DNA from: Candidatus Absconditabacterales bacterium
GTDB lineage: Bacteria > Patescibacteriota > Gracilibacteria > Absconditabacterales > Absconditicoccaceae
DNA length: 64,000 nucleotides
Assembly: GCA_937923605.1 (NCBI GenBank)
Contig: CALDTY010000001.1
Coordinates: forward strand, 62,001-126,000
Reading direction: 5' to 3'
Each line of letters opens with the position of its first letter. Position 1 is the stretch's first letter. The notes beneath the pieces are model-generated. The model was not told the DNA's origin. It did not search any database and was given only the letters and a program-made list of their open reading frames with translations. The translations under genes and the position numbers were made by a program. Shown here in pieces: positions 59,090 through 64,000 of this stretch.

Positions 59090-60016
59090 ATGAATAAAAT
59101 TGTATTATGAATCTTTTCTTTATTCCTTTTTTGTGGATCAATCAGCTGACATGAATGATATTCAGAACTGGATTGATGTCATACTGAAAACAACATAAGG
59201 CATTGTCATACAGAATGAGAAGCTTTTGATACAGATAGTAATAATCCAAGAATGATATATTGATCTGATGAAATATGTATATATGGTGAAATTGATTGAA
59301 ATTGAGATCTCATACCATTGCATCCAAACGAATATTACTACACGGATTGTGTAGACAAACATTTTTGGTTCTCAAAAGATAACCCAGATTTTATTACCGA
59401 ATCTTGAAAAACACTTCGAGAATCACAATTTGTAAATATAAATTATGATTATATTTGTGATCGTAGTCGCAGTCGTGTGGAAGTTATGAAGATAATTATT
59501 GAGACATATTATCAAGAAGAAGATTGTGAAGTATTTGATGATAATTTCTGTTTAATAGTTCCAACCTGTCAAGAAATTGCAGAAAGTAGGCTTTCTTTAC
59601 CTGACAAAACAATCTTAAGTCATCTAGATAATCAAATAATGTGTGATTATTACAAGAATATCTATGAAAGAGCCAGATGTGAATATCTACTAGACACTAG
59701 AGTCAACCAATCATTAGAACAAGCCCCTACTCAGTTAGTAGTACCCACAAATACATCAATGCAAGTATTGGAAACTCAACAGACTACTACAATCGCACAA
59801 GCCAATTTAGAACCTCAACCAATTCTCGTGCCACAAAATAAAATCATAACATTATCTATAAATATCAAAGTCAAAATAGAAAAAGTTAAAGAAGTGCTAG
59901 ATAAATCGTGATATAAATGAGATATTGTTGTTCCTTTGGTTAAGAAAATAAAAGAAAATCAAATTGTATGAAGCAAGAAGTATTTGATAGCTGATTATTT
60001 GATTTCTTTATATTAA
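59090..60016 (+). CDS. exported Cys/His-rich protein, 308 aa
   Basis: Signal peptide (MNKIVLGIFSLFLFCGSISG). Just after it lies GCHTENNIRHCHTEGEAF, a CH...H...CH pattern of the YHYH-like type that may bind metal. The middle has six or more cysteines (VDKHFWF ... YICDRS ... EEDCEVFDDNFCLIVPTCQE), suggesting disulfides outside the cytoplasm. A Thr/Gln-rich linker and a C-terminal helical region (VKVKIEKVKEVLDKSGYKGD) follow. Function unknown. Ends 14 bases before a perfect hairpin. Confidence 0.78.
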
Positions 60017-60029
60017 ATGATTCAGACTC

Positions 60030-60062
60030 AAAAAAAGCTACACAATTGTGTAGCTTTTGTCA
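60030..60062. terminator. intrinsic terminator
   Basis: Near-perfect palindrome AAAAGCTACACAA / TTGTGTAGCTTTT after the gene ending at 60016, with A-run and T-run. Confidence 0.85.
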
Positions 60063-60220
60063 TAACTAAATCACATTACTCACACGTATCACAATCATCT
60101 AGATGATTTTTTTTCGTTTTATGAGTGTAGTAAATGATACATAGGAATGTTCTCCCTATCTATGCTCTATGAACTACAGAAGATTTAAATGTTCTGCTTT
60201 CTTTCAGGAACACATACATG

Positions 60221-60248
60221 TTGACATAAAATTTGTAATCCGTATTTT
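60221..60248 (+). promoter_or_regulatory. canonical sigma-70 promoter
   Basis: TTGACA (60221-60226), 16-bp spacer, TATTTT (60243-60248), 25 bases ahead of the start at 60273. Confidence 0.6.
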
Positions 60249-60272
60249 TGTAAAAAATAAAACTGTTAAACT

Positions 60273-60584
60273 ATGGATAAAAAAGATTTTGAACTAATTT
60301 GTGTTACCTATTTAACTGGGATTATTGGTAATTTTGAGTTAAATTTAAATTTTATAAGAAGAACTCTTCAATCAGTATTACCCTTACCTGGTTCTGTGGC
60401 AGAAGATTCTTTTATTACATTTCTGGAAGAGAAAAGAGCAGAACTCCAGATACCAATAACTACATATCTTGCACTTTTCAATCAACCTAATCAAGATGAA
60501 CATCTTGCAATTGTAAATCTAAAGCTTAAAGAAATTAGTAAAGAACTTACTAGTAAAATTGAATTTATGTGGGAAGAATCCTAA
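60273..60584 (+). CDS. hypothetical protein, 103 aa, TGA-free
   Basis: Not recognised. Soluble and helical (MDKKDFELICVTYLTGIIGN ... LKEISKELTSKIEFMWEES). Its three glycines are GGN. Together with the promoter at 60221 and the terminator at 60605 it forms a complete 400-base transcription unit, like the other TGA-free genes of the window. Confidence 0.65.
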   Translation: MDKKDFELICVTYLTGIIGNFELNLNFIRRTLQSVLPLPGSVAEDSFITFLEEKRAELQIPITTYLALFNQPNQDEHLAIVNLKLKEISKELTSKIEFMWEES

Positions 60585-60604
60585 TAAGAAATATTATTAT
60601 TGGT

Positions 60605-60634
60605 AGCGGTCTTAAATAGACCGTTTTTTTATAT
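60605..60634 (+). terminator. intrinsic terminator
   Basis: Stem AGCGGTCT / AGACCGTTT with loop TAAAT, followed by seven T's. It closes the 60273-60584 unit. Between it and 60884 there is only a 34-codon frame lacking ATG (ending LLVLCITLFISED), too weak to call. Confidence 0.8.
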
Positions 60635-60883
60635 GTTAGCTTTCTAATACCTCATACAACTACACTAAATATTTTCAATTTTTTTCATTGGGATACAATT
60701 GTCATGCTTTTTATGAGTCAGTGCAAGATCTATCTTATTGGTTTCTTCTAGTACTATGTATTACTTTATTTATAAGCGAAGATTAGAAGAAAGAGAATGT
60801 GTGTAATAAGTATTAAGAATTGCAATAAAGGAAAACTTAATTACATTATTTACGAACATGTTCTTTTATTGGGAATACCTACT

Positions 60884-61189
60884 ATGCCAGCATGAAGAAA
60901 GAAAATAGATAGGACTATTTGTATTGATACTACAAAACTAGTTTGTGGTTGTATGTGACCAGTGAAACTAACTAAATCAGAATTAAGAAAGCTTGAGAAA
61001 GTAACACTTTATGATGATGAACTACAAGCACTCGCGTATAAAGACTTAGAAAATTTAACAATGAAGGAATCTGCTAAAATGATGTGAATATCTAAAACAG
61101 TATTTGCTGGCATTTATTCATCTGCTCGCAAGAAACAAACTGATTGTCTTGTTAATTGAAAAATTATTATTGTCCAATGTGATGATTAA
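60884..61189 (+). CDS. DUF134 family HTH protein, 101 aa
   Basis: Small DNA-binding protein of the DUF134 (UPF0251) family: MPAGRKKIDRTICIDTTKL, then a C-x-C pair (VCGCMGPVKL), LYDDELQALAYKDLENLTMK, the helix-turn-helix ESAKMMGISKTVFAGIYSSA and RKKQTDCLVNGK. The cysteines may bind a metal or cluster. It heads a tight plus-strand cluster (gaps of 20, 0 and 1 bases) with DUF4395, rhodanese and MsrQ-like genes, so it may be their regulator. The ATG at 60884 is chosen from the family N-terminus; an in-frame upstream ATG at 60800 exists. Confidence 0.85.
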
Positions 61190-61209
61190 CTTTTAATAAT
61201 ATACAAAAA

Positions 61210-61764
61210 ATGAATTATTGAACTATAATACCTTGACTACAAATTAATGGTAAACCTGCACCTTATGGTGTATTCAATGAAAGATGAATTCGTGCAACAG
61301 CCTGAATAATGATGCTTGTAGGGTTTTTCGCTTTCGTAATAGTCTTTACAACAAAAGACTTTGTATACTTGTATCCAGTTGTTATAGCGTTCTTAATTCA
61401 ATTCTTACTATCTGTTGTTTGGTGACCACAGGTAGCTCCTTTTAGCATATTGTGAGAACGATTTGTTAGGAAACAAAAGCCAGATTATGTTTGAGCGATA
61501 CAAAAACGCTTTGCTTGGTCATTATGATTAGCTATGGCAATAACAATGACTGTAGTAACTATATGATTCTGACTTACTTGATTCATACCTTTCGCAATCT
61601 GCATAACCTGTTTGTTCCTTATGTGGATGGAATCAGCACTTGGTATTTGTGTAGGATGTAAAATCTATTATTGATTGATTAGGTATTGAGTATTAAAAGA
61701 ACCAATCCATAGACCAGCTTGTCCATGATGAGCGTGTGCAATAAATTTTAAAAAAACTACATAG
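61210..61764 (+). CDS. DUF4395 membrane protein, 184 aa
   Basis: Integral membrane protein of the DUF4395 family. NERGIRATAGIMMLVGFFAF, the FVRKQKPDYVGAIQKRFAWS loop with its conserved rFA motif, and MESALGICVGCKIYYGLIRY with a G-x-C-x-x-C motif are typical. The tail adds HRPACPGGACAINF with another CxxxxC pair. In other bacteria DUF4395 genes lie next to rhodaneses and thioredoxins, hinting at sulfur transfer. Here it sits directly before a rhodanese. Confidence 0.85.
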
Positions 61765-62178
61765 ATGAAATACGTTGTATGATGAATACTTCTTCTCTTA
61801 CTAGTTTGATGATGATTTTTTTATGTAAATCAAAAACCGATTCCCAACAATGGAACTACCCTAGCTTCTGATGAATTTCAATCATTAAGTAAAAACAATG
61901 ATTACATTCTGATTGATATTAGAAATGAACGAGAACTAGAAGAAACATGAGTAATAAAGTGATTAGATAAGCATAAAAATGTGTATAATCTTGAGCATGT
62001 AGCGGACTTAGAGAATATGGATAAAGATGGGAAGTATCTCTTTTATTGTGCCCATGGAAATAGAAGTCGTATGCTTAGAGAGCACCTGATGACTCTATGA
62101 TTCACAAATGTGTATGACTTAGAATGATGAGAAGCTAAACGAACAGAAGATTGATTTTCATTAGAATGATGGAAATAG
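61765..62178 (+). CDS. membrane-anchored rhodanese-like protein, 137 aa
   Basis: N-terminal anchor (YVVGGILLLLLVGGGFFYV), then one rhodanese domain with the active-site loop YCAHGNRSR (persulfide-forming Cys) and the preceding DYILIDIRNERELEE. The chain ends with the typical VYDLEGGEAKRTEDGFSLEG. Its start codon follows the DUF4395 stop with no gap. Predicted to carry sulfane sulfur outside or at the membrane. Confidence 0.88.
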
Positions 62179-62179
62179 T

Positions 62180-62794
62180 ATGAAAAAAATATCAACCATA
62201 TTAGACTGGATAGTATTTATATGAATACCTTTGGGATTATTCTATTTTGCAATACAACCAAATATGTATCGCGATATGGTTCACCGATGAGAATGGTCAC
62301 TCAATCTACTCTATATTATTATTTTTATGAAGCCATTTTTAGTAATATTTGGGCATCCTATACAGTACAAGATTCTTCATTTTAGAAGACATCTTGGAAT
62401 ACTTAGCTTTTGGTTTGCACTTTTTCATACATGATGAATTATCCGATTGAGATGATGGCGAGATATAAATATGTATCTTTGACGGAAAAATTATCTCTTT
62501 CGATGATGATTAGCTATGATAGGAATGTTAATATTATGAATAACAAGTAACTATTGGTCTATCAGGATGCTCAAGAAACGATGGAAAAGAATACAATACT
62601 TAGCATATCCAGCATTATTTATGACAATGCTCCATGAAGCACTCATACCAAGGACTGTTCACTTCGAATGATACGAAGAAGTTCGGTTTACCGCAGGAGT
62701 TTTTTGAGTATTCATTGTCGTAAAAATAATAGAATACTTAATTAGGAAAAAGAAAGTGCCATCAGCTTGGAGTCTTTATATCAACAAGAAATAA
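62180..62794 (+). CDS. MsrQ-like ferric-reductase-fold heme membrane protein, 204 aa
   Basis: Six-helix membrane protein resembling MsrQ/YedZ, the heme subunit that passes electrons to the periplasmic methionine sulfoxide reductase. RRHLGILSFWFALFHTGG with its His, a second His in LHEALIPRTVHFEGY, and the LKKRWKRIQYLAYPALFMT helix match the ferric-reductase domain pattern. The partner MsrP is not in the window. The start overlaps the rhodanese stop region by design of the operon (1-base gap). Confidence 0.8.
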
Positions 62795-62900
62795 TAAACT
62801 AGAATCATTTTTAGAATTAAAATTCGTAAATTCTAAGACACAAATAAACCAAAAACAACCTAGTCTAATTAAGGAAGATATTAATTATATATATCAAACA

Positions 62901-64000
62901 TTATTTCTCTCTAGCAACTTTTGCCCAAATCCAAATTAGTCATACAACTATGCAACAGGTAAGTACTCAAGTAAGAAGAACTCGCTTGGATACATCAATA
63001 ATTTCACTTCATTTAAACAAAAAGAAAAATAAGATACATGACAGAAGGGATATAGATCCAGAGATGAGGAGGTAGATAGAAATATATCATGCTTTTAAAG
63101 AAGATATAAGTCTTTCTCCTGCTCAGAGTAATTCATACACATCGAATCTCTCTCTTTGGAAAATTCATGCATAGCTAAACAGAGAAAAGATTGCACTCAA
63201 GGCATAGAGCAACATCAATCAAAATAAGAAGCTAAGAAGCAATCATATACGTTGCACATATTCTTTTACTTGTGCAATAACATCTCAAGTATCTATGATT
63301 GAGACATTATTTCACATGAGAGAAACAATTTCGGAGGTAACTACTGATTTACGATTTGCTTCAGCAGTCACTTGGAAGAACGATGTTTTTGGTGCATCTT
63401 GAAATTGACTTGCTACAAGTTGAAAGTAAAAGAAAGGACGGATCCCCTCCCTGACTGAAGACCTTGTATTCACAACCGTCAAAGGAAATTCTCTTCCTGC
63501 AATAGAGATGACAACTTTATCTTTAAGTCAAAGTCCAATACTCTCTGCAAATTCTTCATCTACAGAGAGATCTCCTTCTTTTAATAATGGAGTTCATGAG
63601 GTAAGTGGTATATCCTGTAAATCATTACTCGTCATATTGAATTCTCTTGCAAATCAACGTCTTTCTCATCAGGATCAACTCTGTTCAAGATACTCTTTCA
63701 AAGGACGTCAATTAACTGAAACAATCCTTCCCAAAATTATATTGAAAGCATCATCTACTGGAAATGAAAGTTGATCGATCTTTTTGAGATCATCATCAAA
63801 CACATTTGTTACAAAAATGGAATCTCATCATGCAGTTAATCATTGTAGTCTTTCTTGTAATCAACTATATGTCATCACTGTCCAACTCAATAGTATCATA
63901 AGAACAGTACATCATCCAGTTATCATACTACTTTGGGTACCAGGTTTGGTTAAAAATCTGAGAACATCTCGTTTAGCAAAACTCTTTTTTCTCCATCTTG
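62901..64000 (-). CDS. FtsX/YbbP-like ABC transporter permease, N-terminus cut by window edge
   Basis: C-terminal 366 codons of a permease of the lipoprotein-release/YbbP type. A hydrophobic segment (SSMITGGCTVLMILLSWTVM) leads into an extracytoplasmic domain with AREFNMTSNDLQDIPLTSGT, SVDEEFAESIGLGLKDKVVI, and VNTRSSVREGIRPFFYF, all typical of YbbP. Three more membrane segments follow (GLLLSFLFGLMLLYALSAIF; AGYISIYLLISGSISLLSCI; LLTGVLTCCIVVGLIGIW). Such permeases work with an ABC ATPase to move lipid-linked substrates. Confidence 0.85.

Overview
The window comes from a bacterium that reads UGA as glycine (genetic code 25), which points to the Gracilibacteria / Absconditabacteria (formerly BD1-5 / SR1) group of the Patescibacteria. 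Under the standard code almost every gene is shattered. With TGA read as Gly they become full-length proteins with the glycines where the families need them: the YebC start MAGHSK, DEAD-box AQTGTGKT and TPGR, the release-factor motif GGQ, the Nudix box and Walker A loops. No gene here ends at TGA; stops are TAA or TAG. TGG is still used for Trp. All coordinates and translations below assume TGA = Gly.

Layout. 1-3253: YebC-like protein (cut by the window edge), a small hypothetical, a DUF1653-like protein, peptidase E and DnaB. 3331-5310: a self-contained island of three TGA-free genes with their own promoters, a shared operator-like palindrome and terminators. 5313-17476: a long minus-strand run of housekeeping genes (small membrane protein, SecD, Nudix, HAD-like, a 1182-aa membrane protein, principal sigma factor, ProRS, small proteins, CsaA, HisRS). 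17577-22982: another TGA-free gene, a TPR protein, Elp3 and a HIT-like protein. 22993-32174: a surface-anchoring locus with two sortases, two membrane proteins, a 1627-aa multidomain adhesin ending in LPETG, and a divergent HTH protein with a membrane anchor. 32183-33685: ArfB-type rescue factor, a His-tailed membrane protein and a frameshifted thioredoxin-like gene. 33686-37576: a single 1296-aa protein joining a sigma-70 factor to an SF2 helicase. 37652-55385: Asp/Glu racemase, ABC-F ATPase, an acidic poly-Asp secreted protein, two DEAD-box RNA helicases, an MBL-fold hydrolase, a SulP transporter, lipoproteins, a DinB-like protein and Tex. 55581-58166: a complete aconitase without a single TGA among 67 glycines. 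58476-60634: a lipoprotein, a Cys/His-rich secreted protein and one more TGA-free cassette. 60884-62794: a sulfur/redox operon (DUF134 regulator, DUF4395, rhodanese, MsrQ-like). 62901-64000: FtsX/YbbP-type permease, cut by the window edge.

How the parts work together: the minus-strand run supplies translation, transcription initiation and secretion. Proteins exported by Sec could be fixed to the envelope by the sortases; the adhesin is the obvious substrate. The TGA-free genes look like arrivals from standard-code DNA. The most unusual item is the sigma factor-helicase fusion. Nearly all starts lack a Shine-Dalgarno sequence. No tRNA, rRNA, CRISPR array or transposase was recognised. All identifications are by eye from motifs; no database search was run.
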